Origin: Melanocharis versteri
Taxonomy: Eukaryota; Chordata; Aves; Passeriformes; Melanocharitidae
DNA: 64,000 nucleotides
Reading direction: 5' to 3'
NCBI GenBank assembly: GCA_013397845.1
Contig: VZTG01002058.1
Span: forward strand, 62,001 to 126,000
The position numbers were made by a program, and so were the translations under genes. Shown here in pieces: positions 35,440 to 50,066 of the stretch. The notes beneath the pieces are model-generated. The model was given only the letters and a program-made list of their open reading frames with translations, did not search any database and was not told the origin of the DNA. Within the stretch, counting starts at the first letter, position 1; each line of letters begins with the position of its first letter.

Positions 35440-38400
35440 GGCTGGAAGAAGTAAAGGGATTTTTTCTTTTTCCTATGTGAGGAAAATATCTGAAGGACTA
35501 GTCTGATCATCCAAACAGCTAACTGTTTGTAATGTAAGTACATGTGAAATTCAGCGTCGGTATAAAATATAGTGGGCATGATACAAAAGCCCTAGGTACA
35601 TTTCCTATCACGTTTGAAGAATGTATCAGTCATTTTACGTGAACTAGGATTGAGGTTGTTTGCAGACTTTTAGTGTGTGATTGTGCAGCTGCTTAAAAGT
35701 AACTTGTTAGACAAGTAACAGAGTTAAATCTCTGTCTAGTAAATTATTGCAGACTTGTCTGTATCACTGTCATAAGTGTTTAAACTTTGATGAAGTTAGT
35801 TTACATAATTTATGTGCTTGATATTATGAAGTATTGGAAGGTTATTTGATTTAGATAGTTCTTAGTTGATTTAAAAGCTATGACCTTGTGGTGCTTGCAC
35901 TCTGATTTATCTGACTAAGGAAACAATCCAATTTCAGTGAAATGCTCTCAAACTTCGTTGTATCACAGGCACTTCAGCCTTGCATTTAGGTAGTGCATGC
36001 TTCAAAGTGTTTAACTTTTTGCATCTTTCATCTGAATTTCAGATGGAAAGACCCCTTGCATTTATGTGGAAGCTTAAGTAATGGGCTGCAAACCACTTTT
36101 GGAATAGTATGCTTTGGTTTTTACACAGTACTTTGAGTAATCTTTAAATTTTTTAACACAAAGGAGTAGAGCTAATCAGAATTACAGAACTAGCTGGCGT
36201 AATTGCAGTACAATGACTTTCAGGCTAAGATAAAGTTTAACGTAAGTGAGAGACTTATAAGATTATTGTTGCCTTATGTAATTATAATACTTAGTATTTC
36301 CCATAAAACTTAGTGTGACCTTCTGTCAGCCTGAAAAACAAAAGAAGTATAAAGACAAGCTAATAATACCCTTTCAAAAAAGAAAAAAGAATAATAAAAA
36401 GCAATGCAGCATGGTGCAAAACAAAATGAATCATTGTGGGTACCTAAGCATTGTCTTTTATAGAAAAGTTCTGTTTTCTTTATTGTATATAATGATTATT
36501 ATTACCAAACAACTGCATAATAAATATAACAATAATAAATACTGTAATGCGCAATTTAAGACTAAAGATTTGAGGGAATTAAAAACAGAAAGGCAATTTA
36601 CCAGTACTTTGCTGGTGATCAGAAAAGAATAGCTTTGACACAAAATTTTCCTTGCACATATCTGACAATCACCTTAATGGCAAACGTCCTAGTTTCATAT
36701 CTTTATTTTAGAATAACTATAAGATGAATGATAAAAAATTTATTTTAGAAGCAACCGTGACTAGATTTCTTTCATTGGCACTTTCCTGGCTATTGTATTT
36801 GAAGAGTAAATATGTTTATATGGAGTATAATAACTCATCTCTAGAGGCTTGGCTGGGCATGGGAAATATTACCACCTGTGAACCAGTACTCCAGCACCTC
36901 TGTATTACATACATACTAATTTTCAGTTCAAATGATAAATCAAATGGTTTCTCTGGGGATTTGTTGTTTTGTGAACTGTATTTATTGCAGGATTTCAAGT
37001 ACCTTACATTAAGTCCAAAACCCGCAAAACTTTCTTACTTTATCCATTTTCTTAAAATATCAGTTATATTATTCTTTCTGTATTAGTGAGTACATAATTC
37101 ACAGTGAGTCTAACACTGAAATCTCTGCCCACGCTTATGTTCTTTTGGAAGTAATAGAAAAATTTCTTGAAGAACAGCTTAAGACAATGGCCCTTAATTC
37201 CAGGTGTCTATGTTCCTGGTTGTACACATACTTTTATTTGAAAAACTTTTTGTTCATGTATATTTATACTAATATGCTCTACATAGTATGAGAAGATAGT
37301 TTTGGGATCTGAACATGGGAAAGTTCTTTCATGCAAGGAGTTCTTACACAACTAGTCCCGCTGGCAATGCTGAGACTACTTGTATGAAAACGAGCAAGTC
37401 AGAGGGATAATGATTTACAGGATCAGGACCCAAAGAGACTAAACCTCTTGCCTGTCCCAACGCTTTCATAGGACAGAGATGTAAAGAATGCCACTTTCAA
37501 TGTCCTATGAAAGAATGCAGGGATCAGATACTCTCTGTATCCTCTTAAGATTATTTGACCAAGAAAAAAGGAAACTTGAGCCTTATTAAAATTGGTACTA
37601 AATGATGTATAGTGTGGGAGATTAAGTCTTTTACAGTTATGTTCCAGAGCTTCTAGTTTTGGACCATAATAAGAAAATTCATTCAAATACTTTCTTAGTG
37701 TGAATTTTCTTCCAATATGCGATCCAGAAATTTTCTTCCTTTTTTTAATATTTCATCTACCTGCAACATATATATTCAAAACCAGAGATACCTTTCTTAA
37801 ATGGTTCTGTTTTTCAAAACACCTAAAATATTATAGACAAAGAGAAATGAAGCTTCTTGAAGATTTTCACAAAAGTTTCCTTAAGAAATATTTTGGTAAC
37901 TTATTATTCAGTAGATAAAAGTAATTATATAGAAACTTAGGAGCTGAGCAGGAATTGTGACTAGAATACTTTTGCAAACTTAATTTCTTTTAATTTTACT
38001 TTTCTCTATAACAGGTTAATGCATTGTTCACCAGGATAGTTTAGATCATCTTCAGAGACAGCTAAAGTTATTTCTACATTTCTTTAAGGAAGAAGTCATT
38101 AATTGTTACTAGGTTCTTGAAAGAAAAAATGCTTGGTGTTTGATACATTAGGATCCATTTTTACCTGTTTGATATCATCATTCAAAATTGTATGATAATT
38201 TTTCCAAAAACAAGTAAGGTGTAATGATATTTTTTCGAAAACACTGATGATGAAGATGAATCTACATAAGGTGTTATGTAATTTCAAAGAGTTTATAGTC
38301 CTTGCTTCAGCATTCTGAATTATAACCAAAACACTTATATTTGTGATGTATTTTAAGTTTTTTAATTTTGCTATTTGATATCAGCAGAGAGATTTTGCTA

Positions 38401-41329
38401 TATTCTCCTTTAGGCTCTGTAATGACTTAGGTACAAAATATTTTAAAAATTATATATTTAATTCCAAAAGCTAGAAAATGTCAAGCTTAGCAGCAGAGTT
38501 AGAATTCTGGTATTTGAAAAGGATGAAAATACAATATTGAATCCCGGTTCAGAAGCACGATAGATTCAGAAGAACTTTGGTCAGCAAACACTGATGGTGC
38601 AAGTGAAAAATTGAAAAACTGCATTTTTAAACTGTTATTGGAAGTAATTACTTGAGTCCTCTGACCAGCTTTGAGGTCATTTTCTTAGAACTGATGATCA
38701 GTGATGCGTGTGGACAGCTGATTAAAAGCTAGTGTCTTCAGTCCTCCACTTTAATGTCACTGTGTCATTGACTGCAGTGCAGTAGAGCTTGTCTATTCAC
38801 TGAGATCTATCATCTTTAGGAAATCAGACCAGCTTATAGGGGCGATTCACAAAACCAAGAGTGACAACAAAGTCTTATGTGCCTTACAAAAGAAGGATTA
38901 AGCAGTTCACATGTCATTTTGTTTGGGCAGAGATAAAAGCTGATTGCTGCATCTAGCAAGGCACACTCCAATTTTAAGTGATTATTGTATGACACAACTA
39001 TAACTCTGTTGCTTAGTCATTGTTAAATGCAATTCAAAGCAAGGAAATCTCAATTTTGACATTACTGGATTTGTATGACTTTATAGTGAAAGTATAGCCA
39101 CTTGAAGGATTGTTACACAAATTTTATAAGAAGTTTTTAATACACCATTTGGGGGAAATACAATTAAAATGTGGCAGGTTATTGTTCTGGGATTTGTTTG
39201 AAAAGGTATTTGTCTATATAATATTCTGTTATCACAGTTAGAAGTTCTTATATGTGTCTAGGCTCTAAAAAGTGCCTAAGACTATACTAAATTCACTGCT
39301 CTTAACCCTATTACAATCAGATGAGAGTGCCTAAAATATGTCAGGGCTTTGCAGATTTATCAAAACTTATAATATTGAAAAACAACTGAACCATCTTATT
39401 TTACTCTGTTATTTTTTAAAATGTAATGTGTTGTAAAACTCTCATTTGTGTTCCTTGTGTGTAGTCTGATTTGAAAATAGCCAAGAAATTAAGTGCTGTC
39501 CCTATATTATTAAATATGTCATTTATCAGTGAGAATAGAGTTTTTCCTATTTGCATAATTTAGTTACAATATACAGACTTTAATATTTAGAAGTATGAAA
39601 GTAGAAAGATGATAACTTCTATGCTAATTTCTTAAAATGTTTCAAAATACTCCTTTTTTTACCCAACTGATGCCTCCTAGTGTTTCACATAATAAAACAC
39701 TAACGCTCCAACCATAAATGTAAACATTGCTCTTTCATTTTCTTCATCTTATGTGGTACATAAAATTAATATTTATGTATTTAATTTTGTATGTGTTATC
39801 GTAATCAGACAGGAAACTCACATAAATTCAGATGTCTCATTTTAATGGATACGGAAGGTGCATTTTTATTTTCTTTTACTATAGCTTTGTCTAGCTCTGT
39901 TTTGAAAAGTTTAAGTTATATAAAGCACACTTTCTTTCTCTCCTTTTGTTTCCTATGTGTATTAAACAAATTTCTCAACCATCTATTATTAGGCTCAAAT
40001 GCAAATTTTAAAAATTTGCTAGCGTGAAGCTTTGAAAAGTAAGCCCTTCAAAATAGGCAATAAATGCAGTAACAAAAATGTTTGAAATATCCTAAGGGGC
40101 CTCACAGCCAAATAAGATGAAAAACACTGGTCTGAGACATGCTTGCTCACTACAGTCCTCAAAGAATAGTTATCATGTTTTGTAGCTGTACCTGATTATT
40201 TTACTGTTGTATAAGCAAGAAAACTGTATTAAGACAGTTTTCGAATTCACAAAATGTGAAAACTTCCTCTTTTAATTGTATATATGGATGATCAGTTCTT
40301 CTGAAAAAGAATTCATGTGAATAAAATATTTAAATGGAGCTTGAAGTGGTAAAGACAGTGTCCTTTTCTTACAAGTGCAGTCTGGTCATATAACTCCTGA
40401 ATGCCTCAAAAAGCCACATTCAGCTCTATCATACAACAGTGGAACTTTTTACCTTTTATTTTGTGGAAGAGTTTAATTTTCTAAAAGTTATCTAACATCA
40501 GTGTGACAGTCTAACATCAGTATGGGACTCAGCTGTATATTGGATCTGTCAGGCAAGCTCTTATAATGATAAAGAAGCAGCCAGGACTGAGCGTACTCTT
40601 GCACAATTAATGCCACAGTTTTATGTAAAGTATGAGATCAATTTAATGAAAACTGAATTGGAAATAAAGCTTGTTATTCTAAGATTTTCAAGAAAAGGAG
40701 TGAAATTCCTTGGCACTTATTCTGTTCAGGAAGTTTTAAAGAGAAATAAAGTCAGTTTGAAATTGAAAATCAAAGTTTAAGGGTTAATGCAGGTAATAAA
40801 AATTTGTGTCTTCTTCTTAATGCAGATATGATAAATTTAGGGGCCTACTTACAGAAAAATTCTGACTGAATGCAGAGAGTTAAATGTATACATGCAGATC
40901 TCAGTCATGGGAATTAGTATTTGATTTTAGAATATTTTAAAGATACATATTTTAGGATTGTGTTTTGCTATTCAGCCCTGTAAATATGACATTTTTCTCC
41001 CAGTAGTTTTGAAGCGCAAAGAGATCTTTTCAAGATCAGTCATTTATTTAACTCAAGAAACATCACATAGAAGCCTAGCCTTTAAACTTCCTTGCATCTT
41101 GAAAGTGTTTCAAAGTATGCAAATGACACCTATTATTCTGCCAGGAAAGCTAACCTGGTACTGATCGAATTTTCTAATATAGTTAGATTGCGACTTCCAT
41201 TGTGAAGAGAAAGCATGTGTGGAAGAAAAATAGAGGGAAGCATAGCAAAAAAGAATCTGTGAGTTATTTCAAGTGTAGGACTGATACTCTGAAATACTGC
41301 CAAGAAGAACCCCACCCAGCATCTTCTCT

Positions 41330-41345
41330 CTTTTTTTTTTTTNCT
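41330..41345. other. Unresolved base after a T homopolymer
   Basis: A T run ends at a single N at 41343. Unlike the two other N positions, no flanking duplication is seen, so this looks like homopolymer length uncertainty. Confidence 0.85.
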
Positions 41346-44300
41346 AAATACATTTAGATTGCAGAGATATGTCCTAGGAAAGCCTACACATGTGTTATCT
41401 GACTTAGAACAAGTTCTGGACAAATTGTCTGAGAATTATTTTAATCCTGTATGGAATACACTCTGGCACAATATGGATTCAGCAATCACACCGGTGAGGT
41501 CTGACAGACTATGCCCCATTTGTAATTCCCCGAACAGGTGTTTTAGCAGTCACCTGCTCCAGCAGAGTAGATGTACTTATTTCTGCCTTCTGGCACCTTC
41601 CCCAGTATTGGAAGCCCGCAAGAGTTCGAGTGAAGAGAGCTCCAAAGATCTTGGCCAGTACAGCTGGTCCTGGAAGTCAGTCAGTATCTGCTGCCTTCAT
41701 TTAAGTTAACCATAAGGCAGCCCACAGATTAAGGACAGAATTGAACAGATGGCATAAAGCTCCTCTGCCTCCTTTTCCCAGGTTATAAAGCTGATATGAA
41801 ACTTAGATTCAAATCTAATAAGTCTTATCTTACTCCTGTTTCTTCAAATTTATAATTGATTAAGTGAAGTTTATCATAAAGATTATTAACCAAATACCAG
41901 TGCAGGAATTCACCTTAAATATTACCATCTTTTATTTCTTATGCTGTAATCACAAGATGTAAGTGAACTGAATTAGGAACAACATTATTTATGTTTTACT
42001 TTATAGATATAGGATGCATGCCACTTGTGGAAACCATGCTCAGTTAAATTTCTCTATTTACTTTTAAGTTGTCAATAAATAGCTGTTCGCAAAGTATGTT
42101 CAAAGTGCAAGGAGGAAGGCTTGTGAAATTGTTTATAAAACACATCTTCACAAGTCCACAAAGTGCAGAACACTGTTCACGTGGAACATTAATTTTAGTA
42201 ATATAAAAAACCAAGTAACACAGTAGCATGTGTTATTTATGTGATTTTGAATAAATTTTCCTCCTAATGAAAAATATATTTTGATATTACATTATATTTG
42301 GAACAATAGTGCATTTTTAAACCAAATAGTTTAGATATTGCTGGATCATCAGAGAAATTATAATGGGGTTCAGAACATTTTCATCCTGTAAGAAGCTTGA
42401 CTGCAGCACTTTTCATTTAAAAATTCAATATGGACTTCTCAATGAATGCTGTTTTAAATCATTTCATTGGAGTTGAGTGGAGAAGTTGTCCCTAAAGATG
42501 GGGGCTAGGAGGGGAGGGCATTGTAGAGAAACAACAGGATGCTGAGGTTCTGCGACCATCCTGTAATGCTGGCCCATGTGTCCTCTTCAGCCTCAGAATT
42601 TTACTGACAAGGGCTCTCCTATGATTGCCATATCCCATGGGAATGCCTAGGCAACTACTATAAAAAATGTTAATAGTCTGGGGATATTCTGTGAAACCAG
42701 CAGGAGACAGTATGTTCTCTAGACTTAGCTTCAGGGCTGCTTTATATCTGTCCATCTGTGTCCTGAATACATTCCTGCTTATATTTAGTGTGATAAGTGG
42801 GAGAACAGCAATAGAGGAGGAGGGCTTTTAGGGAGTTTAAGAAGAATGTGGATATGGTCTATTTGGTAAGATGGGGTACCAATGGAGGAGAATGGACAAT
42901 ACATTACAGTAGTCGAAATTAAAACCTTAATCTTACAGAATTTTTTCATTAAAAAATTGTGTTGAAGTGTATATAATTAGTCTTGCTGTGAATAATCTTT
43001 AATTGTTCCAGACACAGGGCAGTGGTCTTAATGATTGTTGATTGAAATATGTTTTATAGCTGTAAGGAATGATCTTTGGAACAGTATTTGATGAGAACCT
43101 ATTTTGCCAGCAGAATGTTGGAGAAATCATCTGTTTTCCCTTCATCTTGATTATGTGTATAAGACGGAGACAAGGAGTTGATATAGCAGAAGAATGAGAA
43201 AAAGTCCATGTTACGACCCCAGTGCAATCTATGAAATGTGTGAATTTGCATACTTACTAAACTTCTTCATGACACATTTTTTATTTCAGAACACTGAGCC
43301 AGAAAATGCATCCATGCAGTGGTGTACAAAATGTGTAACTTTATCCAAAACACACATAGAAAAATTTTAGAAATTATAGATATGACCATAAATGTTGGTG
43401 AGAGCCTATGAACTGGTATAGTCTTTCAAAACTAAAACAAATTTCATTCATGTTCTTGAGTGTATATATTTAAAAAACTGTAACCAAGGCTAGTTGAATT
43501 ACTAGTACTCTTAGTTATATGATGTGTAGTTAACAATTGGAAATATAAATTTATGTTTAAAATGTGTATTAAGTGGAAAATAGTTTTCCAGTTTATCCTT
43601 AAAACATGATTAAATATTTGCCAAGCTACCTAACGGAAGCAGAACTTCCCGTAATTATACCTGTGTCCTTGGTAGGTAGAAATCTGCATATCTTCACAGG
43701 GAAAACAATAGGATCTGGTGTTTCTATTTTATTGTTGATGCTGCAGTAAAAAAAGATTATGTATAAGATAGAAACAGAAGAATGCTCTTCTACATTTCCT
43801 GTAATATTGGCATACAAGTTGGACTAATAGTTCTGTAGGTTTTCCAAAAATTGTTATTGACAAAGCAAAATGAGAATCTATTTTCAATACATGTTCCAGT
43901 ACTTAAATCCTCATCCAGAACCTTGCATTTAGTTCAGTCAGGCTTCCAGTAGATACTGTCACAGGCTTAATATTACATTCAGTAGTGACCTGCCAAATAG
44001 TCATGTAGAAAGCATCCTTACTGGGTGCTATCTTTTCTGGCATTTCATGTTTTTAAAAATTGCATAAAGGGTAATACAGCAGGGATAGGCATAATGCAAA
44101 TCCTCATGACGGATACAAAGCAAGCAGTAGAAAAATTACTGTTTTTCCATCATGTTTTTAATGCTATTAGGATTTTTCCCCCATGTTTCTAATCATGTAG
44201 TAATATACGTAACTGAGAGCGCAAGGATTTCTCAAAGGAGGTAGGGTGTGGTTTTTATTTGTCTTTTTTTTCAGTCAATATATAACAGTATGAAGCAATA

Positions 44301-47300
44301 TCTCATGCAGCAGAGAGGCACGACAAAAAAAGAAAGACATTCTGCTCTGTTTTCAGGAGCAGTACTTGTCATGTATCTGGACAAATGGTGACTTTCTTGA
44401 GCTGCTTTCTGTTACAAGTCTCTAAAAGTCACTACTGTAAAATAGTAGCACTCTGTTCTACCACATTTTTATGTCTATGATTACAAGTAAACCTGTCATG
44501 AGACCATCACTTCTTTGACTATGCCAACAGGACGCTGAGTAACACTTTTACAGATTTCTGATAAAAAGTAATTTTGAGAATAGTCAGGAAGAAAGTATTT
44601 GTTTGCTCCTTTTACTTTACTGTTTTCCAGATGTGATCAGAAAGAGGAAATTATTCCACTAATGGATCAGAAGATTGCTCTGTGAATTAAATACCATTCT
44701 AAAAATACAGCTCTCATGTTTGATAGATATAAATTCAAAACACGATGTGGATATATCAAAAAGGCCTCTTTAAAATCACAAGGAATCTAATGATGTACAG
44801 TTTTGTGAGATTCTGTTGATGGTAATTCATGAAAGAAAGAATCATCAGCAATCTATTTTCATATCTTGGTCTACATCCTATTCTTATATGTAGAATAGTT
44901 AAATAAATACCCACTATTACATCTGTTCACGAAGACCATTTTGAATACTTCATGATCTAAACTAGATATCTAAAACTAAAATACAGGTTTTCTACTGAAA
45001 AAGTGAACATACGGCACATTCGGTTCCTAAGTGCGCTCCAAATTTTGAACGAGTTTCTTGAATGTAATAATTGCCAGCACCAAATTCAACCCATCGGTTT
45101 CAATTTCCAAGAACACCAGGGAGGAGAATCCTTCAATATGAATTCCAAAACCTAAAAATATTGGGAGGGTTAAAAAAATGTATGTTTATCCTTAATGTAC
45201 AATTCAGTAATCATCATCTTCCAAGAGATACATGAACTTTATTTGAGGCAACAGATGCAAGGTAAAAAGATCACAAGTGAAGGGCAGAAGCTGAAAAACA
45301 GTCTAATATATACACTATTAGAAAAGGGACTCATAATCCCCAAATGTAAATTTTAACAGGAATGGCAAACTTCTTTTTTTTGATGCAAGTCTGTTAGGAG
45401 ATGCCTAAGTGGAATGAAATTATCAACTTTACTAAAACCTTAAATTTGTGCTGGGATGTATTTAAAAAATTAGAAAGGACTTAGGGCAATATCTAAAAGG
45501 GGAATTTAGGTTTTACTTTGCTGTGTCCTGTTATCTACCTGAATCCACATCCCCAGATTAAATCTAGAAATTCTTTATAAACACTGGTTTAATTCCTGTA
45601 GCAGAAATTCAAGAATTGAGAAACCTAATTGGAAAGACTTCCTACCCTTAATATGGAGCAGTTAAAGGTAAATTCCATCTTCCGTGGGTGATAGAATATT
45701 CTGGGAGAAAGCCACTCTGAGTTTCCAAATGTGAGGCCATTACATTTTTGTATAGGTAATGAAATAGTCATCGAATGAAGGAGTGTAACTGAGTTATGTT
45801 TCACTGGACTGCCATAGTTCCTTACCTATTGAGTTAGTCTCTTGCTCTCTTTCATCTCTCTTACCAAAAAACGCAAGCCTTTCTGTGTTTCTAGCCTGCA
45901 ATATAGCTTTAAACTAGTTTAAACAAGCAATTCCATGCCATCTTTGCTATTGCATTGTCTGAAAAGTTTGATTTTACTTTATAAAACACAATGTATAAGA
46001 AAAAAGTTCTTTCGATTTTACCTTTACACTTGCAGGTGCGTTCATCTCAATATGTAACACTAGATCATAAATACCTCTGTGGCAGTCTTTCATAATTTTT
46101 AGTGACCTCATTCTTTCATTCGAGTTTGCTTTTGAACAGACACATACAATGCCTAATGAAGCTCTGAAATCTAGGATAGGAGTTAGAAACATGAAGAGGT
46201 GTTTGGATATGAGGACAGGGAGCATGCTGTATGTGAGTAATGGATAGATTATAGGTTGGCTGAGACAGGAAGTACAGCTCCAGAGTGTGATAAGTCTCTT
46301 GGTCTACCCAAGAGTGTTCTCTCTCATCTTCGGCAGAGTTTGGGTGGTCCTTTAGGAAAGACCTTGTGGCCTAGCATGCATGACTCTTCAGCCAGTTTCT
46401 TGTATAGTTAATATGTCTGTTGAATATGTGGGTGTGGGTCCAAAGCTGATTTCCTGACCTCATTATTATGCTTGAATTAATGAAGAAGAATAACAGCTCT
46501 GGTAAAAAAGTTGCGCTGATATTCTGTCTTGACTAGTATTTATCCAAGAGCTTGAAGCAGCTCATAAGTTACAAAAACATGCTGCTTTTTCCTTTTCTTT
46601 TACTATAATTTGGAATATAATAATTTGGAACGTATAATTTTCTGATTTCAGAAATATGAAGAGAACTTACATCCACATATAATAATATATTTCTTTAAGA
46701 GTATTTAAGATTAAAGTATATGACACTGTGTCCTTCGCTCATGTATTCTAGCATAACTTCACTGACTTGATGACCTACTAAAAACTGCTTTATATACAGA
46801 ATTCATGCTGTTAATTAACATCCACCTCTTTCTCTCAGTTCCACTCTGACTCTATTTTCAGACTCATTAGAAACAAAGGTTCCATTTGAATAGAACATTT
46901 CAAAAGAAGATCTTCTTATCTTCTCTTCGGGACCACCCTGGAAAGAATGTATAAGGATCTACCACTTCTTTGATCAAGAGCATTATAAGCAGATTTAAGC
47001 AGTTTTCTAAGTCCCTTTGGGGTTAAAGTCTGTACATGTGTGCTTGCCAGTCACAAATCCTGAAATGAGATGGAATGTAACAGTACATTTTATGCTGCTC
47101 TAGAGCTTTTCTCAGATTAGGAGAGTATACCTCATCTTTTGTCTGCCAGGTGTTAATTGTATTATGTAATGATCTGTATGAGTTTTATAAAGTCCAAATA
47201 ATTCGATTTTTCTAATGTGATTCTGGAGTACTGTCAGAATACCAAGTAATTGCTGTGTATGGAATATATACAGACTGAGACTGCTGGCCTCATGAGACTT

Positions 47301-47470
47301 CCAAGTGCTCCAGAATACTTGAGGTGGTCGGACAATTAGGTGCTCTATGAATCTTTACTCATCAGGCAGTCCCATTTTATTCCCGATGTATAAGACAAAA
47401 CAATGTGTAAAACAGCAGGGCAAAATTCAGAAAGGTTTGTATGTCCTTGTTGCTGGAACACTATTTTCTA

Positions 47471-47515
47471 GGAAGGAAAAAAGGAGGGAAGGGAGGGAGG
47501 AAGGAGCGAGCGAGC
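47471..47515. repeat. GGAA/GGGA purine-rich low-complexity tract
   Basis: GGAAGGAAAAAAGGAGGGAA-type units followed by GAGCGAGCGAGC. Imperfect GGAA repeats can bind ETS factors, but here they are interrupted. Confidence 0.75.
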
Positions 47516-50007
47516 TTATTTGGTCTACCTTCAAGTATTTGGTCTATATTCAGTTAACCAAAAGGGAAACAATGTAAATTACTTTACAGCTGAAATGAAA
47601 GATTTTACAGACTCATCAGAATTTCTGAATTATTTCCTGAGAATAAGCATGCAGTTCTGGTGCCATTATGAGTCAATAGCTGGAGAGTGCTTTTTACTAT
47701 TAGTGAAGATCAGATTCTCCTTTCATATGAGAATACATAGTTACCACAATTTGTGATGACAATTCTGTACTGACAACTGTAACTCACTGACAACTTTCAG
47801 AGCCATCTGGGTTCTCAATCCATATATTCAAGTGAAACTTCAGAAGATGCAAGCAGCAATAGCAAAGCTGACTCATTCACTATTTATGCTAATTCACTTG
47901 TCAGATACCCTAGTCCTGTAATGCTAGAGTGCTAGCATATTATTTTTTTAGTATCAATTTTAGGGATAATTCTACTATTTTCTGAGAGCATAGCTAAGCA
48001 GAGGAAGGATACTCTAGCGTCTACGATGGTAGCTTGGGTTTCAAAGTGTGGAATAAACTCTTCCAGAGTCCTCTGTGAGGATTCTGCTTTGCTCATACAT
48101 CAATTCTCTCTCTGTAGAATGAGATGGTGTTTCTCTGAGACAAATTCTGTAGGACCCAGGCACTGTGGGAGTGGTGTCCATATAAGTACAATAGGGAGTA
48201 AACAAGACAATGTAGACTATAAATATGTAGTGGCTTTTAGAGAGTTACAGTCTAAAGCAAAGCAACAGATTTTTAAGATAACTTCACTTTTGCTAGAAAT
48301 CCATTTTAATTAAAGTTTAGAACTTTCTGCTTCTTTCTGTCCTTTTTTCTTCTACTTCTTTAGTAGTTGTGCCAAGGTATCCATGTGTGTTTCTTCCACC
48401 GTCATCTGGCTCATTCCCAGCAGATGCACACAATCTGTTTTGCTGTCATTGACAGGGCTCAGTTTATGAAAAAAATGTGTCAGAATATGCTGCTGTTGTC
48501 ACTTGTACAGGATTCTCTTTTCTAACTAACTGAGAAGAAATTCATTATTTTTATTTTTTTTACATATTGTTCCGTCATAGGGTTTTATCCAGGCTACTTT
48601 GCGCTGTGTTAACATGGTGCTTGTTTAACATCTTAGCTTTCTATTTTAATTCCTACTTTGTAAAATTAAAATTTGCCAATAATATGTATATAGAAATCAC
48701 CACAGAATGTTGACAGACCTCAGTTTCAAGTGGTGGCAGTAATTCTGGCCATTCTGGAATAGTATTCTGAACTATTTTAGACTATATTATAGTGTTTCAT
48801 TTAAATTTTATAATATAAACTTTCCAATTTATAGATAATCCTGATCATCCAAAGATGTGCATTCTTTAGTATCCTGAATATATGTGAATTATACAAAACT
48901 ATTTTGTATGAGGGGATACATGTTCCTTCTCATGCGAAGTTCTAGTCGGTAAGAGGCAGAGTAGAAACAAATCAAAAGATGAAATTTTTTTCTTCATTGC
49001 CTACAGAATAAAAGCTCTAAACCTTAATGTTATCACTTACTGTTATATTGTGGTAACAGGTCCTAACAGAGATTAGGGCCTATTGTGCATGATGCTGTGC
49101 AAACACACATTAATGAACAGCTCTGCCTTTGGCCTTAAAAGCATGAACAAACTATATAATAAAAAAGAAGGTAGATGGAAAGAAAGGAAAATTTTTTTAC
49201 TATTATGAATGTCTTGCCGTTCTTCTCAGTGTTCAATAGGAACAGTTGGTGTAAGTAATTAAACTTTATGGAAGGTATCTAACCAGAAAAATACTGTTTA
49301 TTGGTTAATGGGGTGTTCTCATTGTCTTCACCAAAGAAATTATTAATAAACAGCTCAAAATTCGTGTTCCTTTGCTGGTGTCTACCCCTACCCCAATGAA
49401 GGCAGGGATGACAACAGCAATTTCCACACTGGGCTACTAAAGTTACAGCCTAAGCCATTAAAAAACCACTAATATTAAATATGTATGGGCACTCTACACG
49501 TTTATAAAAAAACAGAATTTGTTTTACAAGCTGATATTGCCTGTAATGCTTTTATTTTTATTAATATTTTCTCTTTGAATTGTACTTTGTTTGGATGGGT
49601 TGACAGCTCTGGCTTCTTTTTTTTTATTCTACACCTAAAAGTAAAAATCTTCAACAGCTAGAATCTCCATTAATTCCCCAAACTGAAAACTAGTTTAGCA
49701 AGCCTAGTGTCTTGGCTGGTTTTGAAATATCCGCATATATACATTAGCATAAATTAAACATATTTAAAGAAATTTTATCTGTATTTTTAGAACGTATTTT
49801 TAAACACCTTTTCATTTCAGGAAATGAAATGCCTTTATATGCTTACAATTCTGAATTCACATTATTGTCCCTCACATAGTTGCAGATTTTCTATCATTGA
49901 TAGGTTATTATGTTAAAAAGGCTATCTGGAAATATGCTAAAGTGGTAGACTGTCATGTTAATGCTTGTGGTTTTTATTGTTTTTAATGATCATGTACACT
50001 TATTTTT

Positions 50008-50066
50008 ACATATGTACGTGTGTATATATGCATCATGTACATATATTAATGTGCACGTACATGTGT
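50008..50066. repeat. Imperfect inverted repeat / hairpin in alternating purine-pyrimidine DNA
   Basis: ACATATGTACGTG (50008-50020) is the reverse complement, with one mismatch, of CACGTACATGTGT (50054-50066). Inner TATATATG and CATATATT segments extend the stem, leaving a loop of about nine bases. The size is near that of a microRNA precursor, but the sequence is low-complexity TG/TA and a slipped microsatellite is a simpler origin. Confidence 0.6.

Larger units (their letters stand above)
34985..35533 (+). other. Proposed non-coding first exon (5' leader) of an unnamed gene
   Basis: This block differs from both flanks. It has a GC box just upstream and a long GA-rich tract (35034-35105), followed by C/T-rich and (CA)n sequence, and ends at AAT|GTAAGTAC (35533|35534), a strong donor core. 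After the donor, the sequence becomes AT-rich intron-like DNA to the end of the window. No ATG opens a long frame. Short upstream ORFs are at 35161-35178, 35413-35439 and a start-stop ATGTGA at 35475-35480. A 101-codon + frame here begins at a GTG and reads through the CA repeat, so it is not credible. The exact start site is unknown and the 5' boundary is approximate. The product cannot be named without the downstream exons. The opposite orientation is less likely but not excluded. Confidence 0.5.

Noticed and set aside
35175..35480. 101-codon plus frame in the proposed leader
   Set aside because: It begins at a GTG, reads through the (CA)n microsatellite and has no recognisable protein motif.
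41110..41130. Octamer ATGCAAAT (also near 25.47 and 40.0 kb)
   Set aside because: Eight-base matches are expected by chance many times in AT-rich DNA of this length.
41359..41709. 116-codon plus frame after the N at 41343
   Set aside because: Contains C-P-I-C-N-S but no complete zinc-binding pattern; no other family signature.
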